Source: Pseudodonghicola sp048268305 (GTDB taxonomy: Bacteria; Pseudomonadota; Alphaproteobacteria; Rhodobacterales; Rhodobacteraceae). Taken from it: a stretch of 64,000 nt of DNA. Positions 8,330 through 16,641 of the stretch are shown one piece after another. A program made the position numbers and the translations under genes. The notes beneath the pieces were generated by a model, which did no database searches, had not been told where the DNA came from, and worked only from the letters and a program-made list of their open reading frames with translations. The stretch covers positions 310,001 through 374,000 of the forward strand of contig NZ_JBLWVT010000002.1 of assembly GCF_048268305.1 (NCBI RefSeq). The letters are read 5' to 3'. Every line of letters begins with the position of its first letter. The first letter of the stretch is position 1.

Positions 8330-9300
8330 CACAGCCCATCGACAGCATTCCCGAAACCGCGCTCGCCTGGCACCGTGAGGGGCTGGGCGCCGCGCTCGCC
8401 ACCGTGGTGGAGACCTGGGGCAGCGCGCCGCGCCGGGTCGGCGCCCAGCTCGCCATCGCGGGCGACGGGAGGATCGAAGGCTCGGTCTCGGGCGGTTGCG
8501 TCGAGGGCGCGGTGATCGTCGAGGCGCTGGAGGCGCTGGAGGCCGGGGAACACCGGCTTCTGACCTTCGGGGTCAGCGATGGCGACGCCTTCGCCGTGGG
8601 GCTGGCCTGCGGCGGCACCATCCGGGTGCTGGTGGAACCGGTGGGCACGGTCCTGTCCGAGGAGATGCTGGCCGAACTGGTCGCCGCCCGCGCCGCGCGC
8701 CTGCCCGTCGCCTATGAGGTCAATCTCGCGACCGGCACGCGGCGGCTGCTGCGCGACGGCTATCCCGACCGGATGCGGATGGACCGCTCCGGCTTCGAGG
8801 AGGACGGCCAGACCTTTGTCGCTGTTCACAACCCGCCGCTGCGGCTGATCGTGGTGGGCGCCGTCCATATCGCCCAGGCGCTGGTGCCGATGGCGCGGAT
8901 CGCCGGTTACGATCCGGCGGTGATCGACCCGCGCGATACCTTCGCCTCGCCCGCGCGGTTTCCGGAGACGCGGCTGTTGCACGACTGGCCGGACGAGGCG
9001 GTGGCGGAACTCGGCCTCGACACTCGCACCGCGCTGGTGCTCTTGACCCATGATCCCAAGCTCGACGATCCGGCGCTCGAGGCGGGGCTCAGGGCGAACT
9101 GCTTCTATATCGGCGCCTTGGGCTCGACCCGCACCCATGCCAGGCGGGTGGCGCGGATGCAGGCGGCGGGCTTCGGCGACGATCAGATCGCCCGCATTCA
9201 CGGCCCCGTCGGGCTCGATATCGGAGCCGCCAGCCCGGCCGAGATCGCGGTGTCGATCCTGGCCGAGATGACGGCGGTTCTGCGCGGGCGGGCACAATGA
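8326..9300 (+). CDS. xdhC: XdhC/CoxF-family molybdenum cofactor maturation protein
   Basis: A 324-residue protein of the XdhC/CoxI family. The N-terminal domain carries ALATVVETWGSAPRRVGAQL and GSVSGGCVEGAVI, the conserved glycine/cysteine loop. The C-terminal Rossmann-like domain has LRLIVVGAVHIAQALV and ends with FYIGALGSTRTHARRV and GLDIGAASPAEIAVSIL. XdhC binds molybdenum cofactor and assists its sulfuration and insertion into the large subunit of xanthine dehydrogenase-type enzymes. The start at 8326 overlaps DUF1203 (ATGA), and the stop overlaps the next gene in the same way, so all three are coupled. It most likely serves the coxL product downstream. Confidence 0.9.
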   Translation: MTQPIDSIPETALAWHREGLGAALATVVETWGSAPRRVGAQLAIAGDGRIEGSVSGGCVEGAVIVEALEALEAGEHRLLTFGVSDGDAFAVGLACGGTIRVLVEPVGTVLSEEMLAELVAARAARLPVAYEVNLATGTRRLLRDGYPDRMRMDRSGFEEDGQTFVAVHNPPLRLIVVGAVHIAQALVPMARIAGYDPAVIDPRDTFASPARFPETRLLHDWPDEAVAELGLDTRTALVLLTHDPKLDDPALEAGLRANCFYIGALGSTRTHARRVARMQAAGFGDDQIARIHGPVGLDIGAASPAEIAVSILAEMTAVLRGRAQ

Positions 9301-10307
9301 AATTCGGCGCCTTGCCCTTGGTCGAGGCAGAAGGGGCGCTCCTCGCCCATTCGGTCGATCTGGATGGTGTGAGGCTGCGCAAGGGAATGTGCCTCGGGCC
9401 GGAGGAGATCGCCCGGCTGCGCGCCTCGGGGATGGCGGAGGTGATCTGCGCCCGGCTCGACCCGGACGATCTGCACGAGGATGCCGCCGCGGCCCGGCTT
9501 GCCTCTGCCCTGGTCCCCGATCCGCCGGCAGCTGGCCTCCGGCTGACCTCGCCCTTCACCGGACGGGTCAATGTGCTGGCCACTGGCCCGGGGGTGGCGG
9601 TGCTGGATGTCGCGGCGATCGAGGCCTTCAATGCGGTTCATCCGATGATCACGTTGGCCACCGTGCCCGCCTTCCGACAGATGGCCGAGGGCGGCATGGT
9701 CGCCACCGTCAAGGTGATCTCCTTCGCGGTGCCCGAGGCGGATGTCGCCCGCGCCTGTGCCTTGGCGCCGGCGGCACTGCGGCTTGCCCCGCCGGTCTTG
9801 CGCCGCGCCGGGCTGGTGATCACCCGGGTGCCGGGTGGTCCGGACGACACCAAGGCGCGTCGGGTGATCGCCGCCCGCCTTGCCGCGCTGGGGATGGAGC
9901 TGGCAGAGGTGCGCGAGGTGCCGCATCGCAGCGGCGATCTCGCCGCCGCGCTGGCCGACCTTCCGGGCGATCTGGCGCTGATCCTCACCGGTTCCGCCAC
10001 CATGGATATCGACGATGTGGCGCCCGCCGCGCTGCGCCAGGCCGGGGGGCGCATCGAACGGTTCGGCATGCCGGTCGATCCGGGCAATCTCCTCTTTGTC
10101 GGCTCGCTCCAGTCCCGCCCGGTGATCGGCCTGCCGGGCTGCGCCCGCTCGCCGGCGCTGAACGGTGCCGATTGGGTGCTCTCCCGCGTCGCCTGCGGCC
10201 TGCCGGTCTCGGCCGCCGATATCGCCGGCATGGGGGTGGGCGGCCTACTGAAGGAAATCCCCGAGCGTCGGCACCCCCGCGCCACCCGCGCGCCGGCTGA
10301 CGACTGA
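9297..10307 (+). CDS. Molybdopterin-binding protein (MoaB/MoeA-like domain)
   Basis: A 336-residue protein beginning MKFGALPLVEAEGALLAHSV. The central part has the MPT-binding fold: GLVITRVPGGPDDTKARRV, then DLALILTGSATMDIDDVAP, then GMPVDPGNLLFVG. Related proteins in other alphaproteobacteria carry an extra C-terminal MobA/MocA-type nucleotidyltransferase, as far as I recall. Here the protein ends after the MPT domain, so any cytidylyl or guanylyl transfer must come from elsewhere. The start overlaps xdhC (ATGA, 9297-9300). Likely role: handling or modification of molybdopterin for the coxSLM enzyme. Confidence 0.82.
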   Translation: MKFGALPLVEAEGALLAHSVDLDGVRLRKGMCLGPEEIARLRASGMAEVICARLDPDDLHEDAAAARLASALVPDPPAAGLRLTSPFTGRVNVLATGPGVAVLDVAAIEAFNAVHPMITLATVPAFRQMAEGGMVATVKVISFAVPEADVARACALAPAALRLAPPVLRRAGLVITRVPGGPDDTKARRVIAARLAALGMELAEVREVPHRSGDLAAALADLPGDLALILTGSATMDIDDVAPAALRQAGGRIERFGMPVDPGNLLFVGSLQSRPVIGLPGCARSPALNGADWVLSRVACGLPVSAADIAGMGVGGLLKEIPERRHPRATRAPADD

Positions 10308-10321
10308 TCGCGGCCCAGCCC

Positions 10322-10384
10322 TTTTTCTAGCCGCAAATATCCCGGGGGAGGGTGGGCGCAGCCCGTCCGGGGGCAGCGCCCCCG
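10322..10384 (+). repeat. Dispersed intergenic repeat (TTTTTCTAGC...AAATATCCCGGGGG)
   Basis: This copy starts TTTTTCTAGCCGCAAATATC, continues CCGGGGG, and ends with a GC-rich hairpin GGGGGCAGCGCCCCC. The same order (T-rich start, CTAGC, AAATATCC, GC hairpin) occurs at 53624 and 57302, and inverted at 47235. It follows the molybdopterin-binding gene and precedes the coxS promoter region. Confidence 0.7.
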
Positions 10385-10481
10385 TCTCCCCCTACGACGC
10401 CGCGCCAAAAATTGAGTTCTCAAGTCCCGGGTGGCGTGCTTAACTCGCCCCATAAGATCCAGTTCATAACGGGAGGTACCC

Positions 10482-10967
<486 letters not shown>

Positions 10968-11057
10968 TCGCTGGTTGAGGCCGTCCGCCGCGAAGCCCCC
11001 GGAGGAGGGGGGCGCGTCGCGGCCAGCGGGCGGCCAGCTCTCTGGGAGGAGAAAGAC

Positions 11058-13421
11058 ATGCCGAAAGACCATGGAATTGGCGCCAGCCCGAAGCGGCGCG
11101 AGGATCTGCGTTTCCTGACCGGAAGCGGCAGATATACCGATGACATCAACCTGCGCGGTCAAGCTTACGTGCACTTCCTGCGCTCCGACATGGCACATGG
11201 GAAGATCAACGGGATCGACACCAGCGCCGCCGCCGCGATGCCCGGCGTCATCCGCATTTTCACCGGCGCCGACTTCGAAGGCCTGGGCGGGCTGCCCTGC
11301 GGCTGGCAGGTCACCGACAAGCACGGCCAGCCGATGCAGGAACCGGGGCACCCGGTGCTGGCCCAGGGCAAGGTGCGCCATGTCGGCGATCCCATTGCCG
11401 CGGTGGTGGCCGAAACCCGCGAGCAGGCCCGCGATGCCGCCGAGGCGATCGAGCTGGATATCGAGGAACTGCCGGCAGTGGTCGACATGAAGGCGGCGCT
11501 GCGGGACGGCGCGCCCAAGGTGCATGACGATCTGACTTCGAACCTCTGCTATGACTGGGGCTTCGTCGAGGAGAACAAGGCGGCGGTGGAGGAGGCCTTT
11601 CAGAAGGCCGCCCATGTCACCACGCTGGAACTGGTGAACAACCGGCTGATCGCCAACCCGATGGAACCGCGGGTGGCGGTGGGCGATTACGACCGGGCCA
11701 ATGACGACAGCACGCTCTACACCACCAGCCAGAACCCGCATGTGATCCGCCTGCTGATGGGCGCCTTCGTCCTTGGCATCCCCGAGCACAAGCTGCGGGT
11801 GGTGGCCCCCGATGTGGGCGGCGGCTTTGGCACCAAGATCTTCCATTATGCCGAGGAAGCCTTCTGCACCTTCGCGGCCAAGCAGATCAATCGCCCGGTG
11901 AAATGGACCGCCAGCCGGTCCGAGGCCTTCATCTCCGACGCCCATGGCCGCGATCATGTGACCAAGATTCAACTGGCGCTCGATGCCGACAACAACTTCA
12001 CTGCGCTCCGGACCGAGACCTACGCCAACATGGGGGCGTATCTTTCCACCTTCGCGCCCTCGGTGCCGACCTGGCTGCACGGCACGCTGATGGCGGGGAA
12101 TTACAAGACGCCGCTGATCTATGTGAACGTGAAAGCGGTCTTCACCAATACGGTGCCGGTCGATGCCTATCGCGGCGCCGGCCGGCCGGAGGCGACCTTC
12201 CAGCTGGAACGGGTGGTCGACAAGGCGGCACTCGAGCTGGGCGTCGATCCCATCGCGCTGCGCCGGCAGAATTTCATCACCGAATTCCCCTATGCCACCC
12301 CGGTGGCGGTGGAATATGACACCGGCGATTACCACGCGACGATGGACAAGCTGGAGGAGATCGCCGATCTCAAGGGCTTTGCCGCGCGCCGAGCGGAGAG
12401 TGAGAAGCGCGGCCGGCTCAGGGGGCTCGGCCTCAACTGTTATATCGAGGCCTGCGGCATCGCGCCGTCGCATCTGGTGGGGCAACTGGGCGCTCGTGCC
12501 GGGCTCTATGAAAGCGCCACGGTGCGGGTCAATGCGACCGGCGGCCTGGTGGTGATGACCGGCTCGCATTCCCACGGGCAGGGGCATGAGACCTCCTTCC
12601 CGCAGGTGATCGCCGAGATGATCGGCATCGACGAGAGCATGGTCGAGATCGTCCATGGCGATACCTCGAAGATCCCGATGGGCATGGGCACCTATGGCTC
12701 GCGCAGCATCGCGGTCGGCGGCTCGGCCATGGTGCGGGCGACCGAGAAGATCATCAAGAAGGCCAAGAAGATCGCGGCCCATCTGATGGAGGCCTCGGAA
12801 GCGGATATCGAGCTGAAGGACGGCCGGTTCAGCGTTGCCGGCACCGACAAGTCGGTGGCCTGGGGCGATGTCACCCTGGCGGCCTATGTGCCGCACAACT
12901 ACCCGCTGGAAGAGCTGGAGCCGGGGTTGGAGGAGACCGCCTTCTATGATCCCAGCAACTTCACCTATCCCTCGGGCGCCTATGCCTGCGAGGTGGAGGT
13001 CGATCCCGACACCGGCAAGGTGACCATCGAGCGGTTCTCGGCCGCCGATGACTTCGGCAATATCATAAACCCGATGATCGTGACCGGGCAGGTGCATGGC
13101 GGGATCGGCCAGGGCATCGGCCAGGCGCTACTGGAAGGCGCGGTCTATGACGAGAACGGCCAGCTGCTCAACGCCTCCTACATGGATTACGCCATGCCGC
13201 GGGCCAGCGACCTGCCGTTCTATACGGTGGATCATTCCTGTCAGACGCCTTGCACCCACAACCCGCTGGGGGTGAAGGGCTGCGGCGAGGCCGGCGCCAT
13301 CGGCTCGCCGCCGGCGGTGGTCAACGCAGTGGTGGACGCGCTGCGCTCTGCGGGTAAGGATATCACCCATATCGACATGCCGCTGAGCCCGGCGCGAGTC
13401 TGGGCCGCGATGAACGGATAA
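11058..13421 (+). CDS. coxL: Form II CO dehydrogenase-like molybdopterin large subunit
   Basis: A 787-residue molybdenum-binding large subunit: N-terminal hammerhead domain (RREDLRFLTGSGRYTDDI), then MoCo-binding regions with GGGFGTKIFHYAEE and the catalytic glutamate in GCGEAGAIGS (about E744). The active-site loop is AYRGAGR at residues 370-376. True aerobic form I CODH has AYXCSFR with the copper-binding Cys, which is absent here. It is therefore a form II/BMS-type enzyme; CO oxidation by this type is uncertain and the substrate may be another aldehyde or heterocycle. GGGAGGAGAAAG precedes the ATG. It is expected to form a cytoplasmic (LMS)2 complex with coxS and coxM. Confidence 0.93.
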   Translation: MPKDHGIGASPKRREDLRFLTGSGRYTDDINLRGQAYVHFLRSDMAHGKINGIDTSAAAAMPGVIRIFTGADFEGLGGLPCGWQVTDKHGQPMQEPGHPVLAQGKVRHVGDPIAAVVAETREQARDAAEAIELDIEELPAVVDMKAALRDGAPKVHDDLTSNLCYDWGFVEENKAAVEEAFQKAAHVTTLELVNNRLIANPMEPRVAVGDYDRANDDSTLYTTSQNPHVIRLLMGAFVLGIPEHKLRVVAPDVGGGFGTKIFHYAEEAFCTFAAKQINRPVKWTASRSEAFISDAHGRDHVTKIQLALDADNNFTALRTETYANMGAYLSTFAPSVPTWLHGTLMAGNYKTPLIYVNVKAVFTNTVPVDAYRGAGRPEATFQLERVVDKAALELGVDPIALRRQNFITEFPYATPVAVEYDTGDYHATMDKLEEIADLKGFAARRAESEKRGRLRGLGLNCYIEACGIAPSHLVGQLGARAGLYESATVRVNATGGLVVMTGSHSHGQGHETSFPQVIAEMIGIDESMVEIVHGDTSKIPMGMGTYGSRSIAVGGSAMVRATEKIIKKAKKIAAHLMEASEADIELKDGRFSVAGTDKSVAWGDVTLAAYVPHNYPLEELEPGLEETAFYDPSNFTYPSGAYACEVEVDPDTGKVTIERFSAADDFGNIINPMIVTGQVHGGIGQGIGQALLEGAVYDENGQLLNASYMDYAMPRASDLPFYTVDHSCQTPCTHNPLGVKGCGEAGAIGSPPAVVNAVVDALRSAGKDITHIDMPLSPARVWAAMNG

Positions 13422-13514
13422 GTGCTTCTGGACCGGGGGCTTGCCTCCCGGTCCGCCGCAGTATTTGAACAGAGAGGAAGGGCTGGATGGCCTGCTTTCT
13501 CGAAGGAGAGCGAG

Positions 13515-14303
13515 ATGTATGAATTCGAGTTCGTGAAGCCCGCGACGCTGGCCGATGCCATTGCCGCGCTGGGCGAGGAAGAGGCGCAGGCGCTGGGCGG
13601 GGGGCAGACCCTGATTCCGACGCTGAAGCAGCGGCTGGCGGCGCCGGCGGTGCTGGTCAGCCTCACCGGTATCGCGGAAATGAAGGGCATTACCATCGGC
13701 GCCGGTGAGATCACCATCGGCGGCGGCACCCCCCATGCGGTGGTCGCGGCCGAGGTGGCGGGGGCCTATCCGGCGCTGGCGGCGCTGGCGGGCAATATTG
13801 GCGATCCGGCGGTGCGCAATCGCGGCACCATCGGCGGCAGCCTGGCCAACAATGACCCTTCGGCCTGTTACCCCTCGGCGGCGCTGGCCTCGGGGGCGAC
13901 CATCGTGACCAGCAACCGCGAGATCGCGGCGGACGATTATTTCCAGGGCATGTTCACCACCGCCCTGGAGGAGGGGGAGATCATCACCGCGGTGCGCTTT
14001 CCGGTGCCCGAGGTGGCGAGCTATCAGAAGTTCGAACAACCCGCCTCGCGTTTCGCCCTGGTCGGTGTCTTCGTGGCGAAGTACCCCGATGGGGTGCGAG
14101 TGGCGGTCACCGGCGCCTCGGAAGAGGGGGTGTTCCGCTGGACCGAGGCCGAGGCGGCGCTGAGTGCCGATTTCAGCCCGACCGCGCTGGAGGGGCTGAG
14201 CGTCTCGCCGGAGGGGATGATCGCCGATCTGCATGGAACGGCGGAGTATCGCGCACATCTGATCACGGTGATGACCAAACGGGCGGTTGCCGCCGCCAGC
14301 TGA
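13515..14303 (+). CDS. coxM: CO dehydrogenase-type medium FAD-binding subunit
   Basis: A 262-residue FAD-binding subunit. It has ALGGGQTLIPTLKQRL near the N-terminus and AGNIGDPAVRNRGTIGGSL followed by ANNDPSA, the FAD pyrophosphate loops of this family. The ATG at 13515 follows GAAGGAGAG. An upstream GTG at 13422 would add a low-complexity leader lacking a ribosome site. CoxM takes electrons from CoxS and donates them to quinone or another acceptor. It is the last gene of the cox cluster. No coxG (SRPBCC membrane anchor) was found nearby. Confidence 0.93.
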   Translation: MYEFEFVKPATLADAIAALGEEEAQALGGGQTLIPTLKQRLAAPAVLVSLTGIAEMKGITIGAGEITIGGGTPHAVVAAEVAGAYPALAALAGNIGDPAVRNRGTIGGSLANNDPSACYPSAALASGATIVTSNREIAADDYFQGMFTTALEEGEIITAVRFPVPEVASYQKFEQPASRFALVGVFVAKYPDGVRVAVTGASEEGVFRWTEAEAALSADFSPTALEGLSVSPEGMIADLHGTAEYRAHLITVMTKRAVAAAS

Positions 14304-14652
14304 GCAAGCCCGCGTCGCCGATTGATGCAGATCAATCTGTGACGCAGCGGGGTGTGATATTCATAGCCTTGCGAGAGAGGCGCGCGGGGTTTTGGCGAGC
14401 CGAAACCTTCGGTCGGGTCCGGTAGCGGGGGGATTTCAGGCGGTGGCATGGGGATGTGCCGTCTTTTCGATCCCTCCGCACTGGGGCCAGGCGAGAAGCA
14501 TGGTCCCTCCTACCGTATAGCGCGAATCGGCTTCACGTTGGCAGTGATCCTGTGTCTTAATATGGCGGCGCGTGGAGGGGACTTTCCACAACCGGACCGG
14601 AGATACAGGAGGATGTCCCGGCCGGTCCAGAGAATCGAAAAAGGATGATGAT
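14304..14652. other. 349-nt leader between coxM and the phasin gene
   Basis: No gene was found here. It contains a perfect FNR box (14322-14335) and a TATTCA-like -10 element near 14358-14363, at the spacing expected for a class II FNR promoter. The remaining ~280 nt would be an unusually long 5' leader for the phasin message, or hold a second promoter I could not define. Confidence 0.6.
14322..14335 (+). promoter_or_regulatory. Perfect FNR (FnrL) binding box
   Basis: TTGAT-GCAG-ATCAA is an exact match to the FNR consensus TTGAT-N4-ATCAA. Its centre (14328.5) lies about 41 bp before a start site predicted from the TATTCA element at 14358-14363, the class II activator position. The downstream gene is the phasin at 14653. 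Low oxygen would then activate it through an FnrL-type regulator. Confidence 0.72.
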
Positions 14653-15009
14653 ATGGCTGCCGACAAACATGATGCCGCGATGAAAGACGCCTCTCAGGCG
14701 GTGAATGATATCATGGCTCAGTATCAGAAGATGGGCTTGAACGCGCTGACCTTGATGGGCGGCGATCTGGTCGAACGTCTGAGCGACATGGGTTCGGAGG
14801 TGCTGGATTTCGTCACCAAGCGGGTGAAGGAAGATGTCGAGCTGCAGCATAAGCTGCTGCATTGCCGGGATCTGAACGAGATGCAGCATTTGCAGGGGGA
14901 ATTCCTGCAACGCGCGATCAACTCCTATACCGATGAGACCGGCAAGATGTTCGAGATGAGCACGGCCTTCTGGATGAACGGTTTCTCGGCGATCAGCAAG
15001 AAGGATTGA
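14653..15009 (+). CDS. Phasin family (Phasin_2) protein
   Basis: A 118-residue all-helical protein. QAVNDIMAQYQKMGLNALTL, FVTKRVKEDVELQHKLL and LQGEFLQRAINSYTDETGKM are typical of Phasin_2 proteins, which coat polyhydroxyalkanoate granules. Some members are associated with other roles, so PHA binding is likely but not proven. The ATG at 14653 follows AAAAAGGATGAT. An FNR box lies ~320 nt upstream and a bidirectional terminator ~60 nt downstream. No PHA synthase is in the window. Confidence 0.82.
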   Translation: MAADKHDAAMKDASQAVNDIMAQYQKMGLNALTLMGGDLVERLSDMGSEVLDFVTKRVKEDVELQHKLLHCRDLNEMQHLQGEFLQRAINSYTDETGKMFEMSTAFWMNGFSAISKKD

Positions 15010-15067
15010 TCGAGGGCAGGGCCGCGCCGGCACTGCCGGGGTGGCGACTGCCGGGCGGACAAGAAAA

Positions 15068-15094
15068 AGCCCCCGCTGAGGCGGGGGCTGTTTG
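15068..15094 (+). terminator. Bidirectional rho-independent terminator (phasin / infC)
   Basis: The stem AGCCCCCGC/GCGGGGGCT (15068-15089) is followed by TGTTTGTATT and preceded by AAGAAAAA. It can therefore end both the plus-strand phasin transcript and the minus-strand infC transcript. Confidence 0.85.
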
Positions 15095-15118
15095 TATTTC
15101 TGGCCGGAAAGGGTCGGA

Positions 15119-15667
15119 TTACTTGCTGGGAAGAGGGCCGATCATCATGATCATCTGACGGCCTTCCATCTTCGGCATATTCTCGATCTTGCCGAGTTCC
15201 TTGACATCTTCGGCCACGCGTTCAAGCAGTTCGCGTCCGAGGTTCTGGTGTGCCATCTCGCGGCCGCGGAACCGCAGGGTTATCTTCACCTTGTCGCCGC
15301 CCTCTAGGAACTTGACCACGCTTTTCATCTTCACTTCGTAGTCATGGGTATCCGTGTTCGGACGGAACTTGATTTCCTTGACCTCGATGATCTTCTGCTT
15401 CTTGCGAGCTTCGCTTTCGCGCTTCTGCTGTTCGTATTTGAACTTGCCGAAGTCCATGATCTTGCAGACCGGAGGCTCGGCGTTAGGCGAAATCTCGACC
15501 AGATCCAGACCCGCTTCCTCAGCCAGGGCGAGTGCCTTTGCAGGCGTGACAACGCCAATGTTTTCGCCCTCTGCACCGATCAGGCGAATTTCGGGCGAAC
15601 GGATTTTTTCGTTGATACGAGGGCCAGTGTCGCGCGTCGGGGGCGCGTTGTGGGGTCTGCGGGCTAT
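15119..15667 (-). CDS. infC: Translation initiation factor IF-3, probable AUA start
   Basis: IF-3 with the N-domain (DTGPRINEKIRSPEIRLI), the linker KYEQQKRESEARKKQK, and the C-domain (EIKFRPNTDTHDYEVKMKS to MEGRQMIMMIGPLP). An upstream ATG at 15739 would give 206 residues, but its first 24 are atypical. The family-like start is I-A-R-R-P-H-N, where the codon at 15667-15665 is ATA with AAGGAAC spaced about 7 nt before it. A promoter-like pair (15711-15739) would start transcription downstream of the 15739 ATG. A rare start codon is known for infC (AUU in E. coli) and lets IF-3 repress its own translation. From ATA the protein has 182 residues, close to E. coli's 180. Confidence 0.9.
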   Translation of the reverse strand: MARRPHNAPPTRDTGPRINEKIRSPEIRLIGAEGENIGVVTPAKALALAEEAGLDLVEISPNAEPPVCKIMDFGKFKYEQQKRESEARKKQKIIEVKEIKFRPNTDTHDYEVKMKSVVKFLEGGDKVKITLRFRGREMAHQNLGRELLERVAEDVKELGKIENMPKMEGRQMIMMIGPLPSK

Positions 15668-15710
15668 GGTTTTGTTCCTTCGGTGGTTTGCAAGGAGAAT
15701 CCGATTTCGC

Positions 15711-15739
15711 ACGGTAAACTTCACCCGGTTTCGTTTCAA
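15711..15739 (-). promoter_or_regulatory. Putative infC promoter
   Basis: On the minus strand, a -35 element TTGAAA (15739-15734) and a -10-like TACCGT (15716-15711) are separated by exactly 17 nt. Transcription would start near 15704, about 37 nt before the proposed ATA start and inside the longer frame. This supports the shorter protein. The -10 match is weak. Confidence 0.4.
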
Positions 15740-15812
15740 GCGGCAAAATCATGCCGTAAGCGAAGGGAATATCGTGAGTTTACCGTTTCGATGAGATATG
15801 TCGCTTACTACG

Positions 15813-15827
15813 AGAGGTATCACCTCT
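15813..15827. promoter_or_regulatory. Short inverted repeat upstream of the Ala-rich protein gene
   Basis: AGAGGT-ATC-ACCTCT is a perfect 6-3-6 dyad in the divergent region between infC and the gene at 15875. It may be an operator; no regulator is recognised. Confidence 0.25.
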
Positions 15828-15874
15828 AGGTTGTGCCCGCTCTTGTTTGAGGGGGTATGTAAAGGAAACGTGAA

Positions 15875-16540
15875 ATGAAAAAACTGATTTGGGTTGTGGT
15901 CGTCGTCATCATCCTGGGCGCGGCTTACTATGTTTACAAGGGGCAGACGTCGACCACGCCGGTCGCAGATTCGGCGCCCGAGGCGGCGTCCGTGAGCACG
16001 ACCGAGACTGCGGCGCAGAAGGCAGAGGAAGCCACGAAGGCGGCCGATGAGGCGGCCAAGGCGGCGGCAGAGGCGGCGAAAGAGACTGCCGACAAGGCCG
16101 TGGATCAAGCTGGCGAGGCGGTGAAGTCGACCGCCGAGACGGTCAAGGATACGGCGACCCAGGTCATGGACGCGGCGAAGGACAAGGCCGAGGCAGCGAC
16201 CGAGGCCGCGGGTGCGGCGACGGAAGCCGCCAAGGAGACGGCGAGCGATGCGGTGAAATCGGCCACCGAGGCCGCTGGTGACGCTGCTGCGGCGGCCAAG
16301 GACGCGGCGAGCAATGCGGTTGATGCCACCAAGTCGGCGGCGGGTGAAGCCGTCACCGGGACCAAGGATTGGTTGACCGCTGCCGGTTTCAACATGGAAA
16401 AGGCAGTCGAGGCGATCGACAATTCCACCCTCGACGTGGCGCAGAAGCTGATGCTGAAGACCGGTCTGGAACAAGCCAAGAACGACCCGAGCCTGCTGCA
16501 AGCGGCGCTCGACAAGGTGAAATCCGCGCTGGGGATGTAA
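15875..16540 (+). CDS. Membrane-anchored alanine-rich helical-repeat protein
   Basis: A 221-residue protein. Residues 4-21 form one transmembrane segment (LIWVVVVVIILGAAYYVY). A long Ala/Lys/Glu/Thr region follows (about residues 30-165), built from 11-residue-like units such as EEATKAADEAAKAAAE, resembling LEA or apolipoprotein-type amphipathic helices. A distinct end (about 170-221, LTAAGFNMEKAVEAIDNSTL) closes it. AAAGGAAACG precedes the ATG. It probably extends into the periplasm as a long helix. Function is unknown; envelope-stress or desiccation roles are speculative. It is monocistronic with its own terminator. Confidence 0.75.
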   Translation: MKKLIWVVVVVIILGAAYYVYKGQTSTTPVADSAPEAASVSTTETAAQKAEEATKAADEAAKAAAEAAKETADKAVDQAGEAVKSTAETVKDTATQVMDAAKDKAEAATEAAGAATEAAKETASDAVKSATEAAGDAAAAAKDAASNAVDATKSAAGEAVTGTKDWLTAAGFNMEKAVEAIDNSTLDVAQKLMLKTGLEQAKNDPSLLQAALDKVKSALGM

Positions 16541-16570
16541 CCCCTCGCCGAGACGATTGGTCAGAACGGA

Positions 16571-16606
16571 AACCGCCCGGATGCAGTCAGCATCCGGGCG
16601 GTTTTC
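16571..16606 (+). terminator. Bidirectional rho-independent terminator
   Basis: AACCGCCCGGATGC (16571-16584) pairs perfectly with GCATCCGGGCGGTT (16590-16603), followed by TTC. It separates the plus-strand Ala-rich gene from the converging fpr gene. Confidence 0.85.
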
Positions 16607-16641
16607 ATTTCGGGATCGGTTTGGTTGCGAAGGGGCCCGGA

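Noticed and set aside
9297..10307. Truncation of the MPT-binding protein by a frameshift
   Set aside because: The reading frame ends cleanly and the following 170 nt show no nucleotidyltransferase remnant in other frames, so the single-domain form looks natural.
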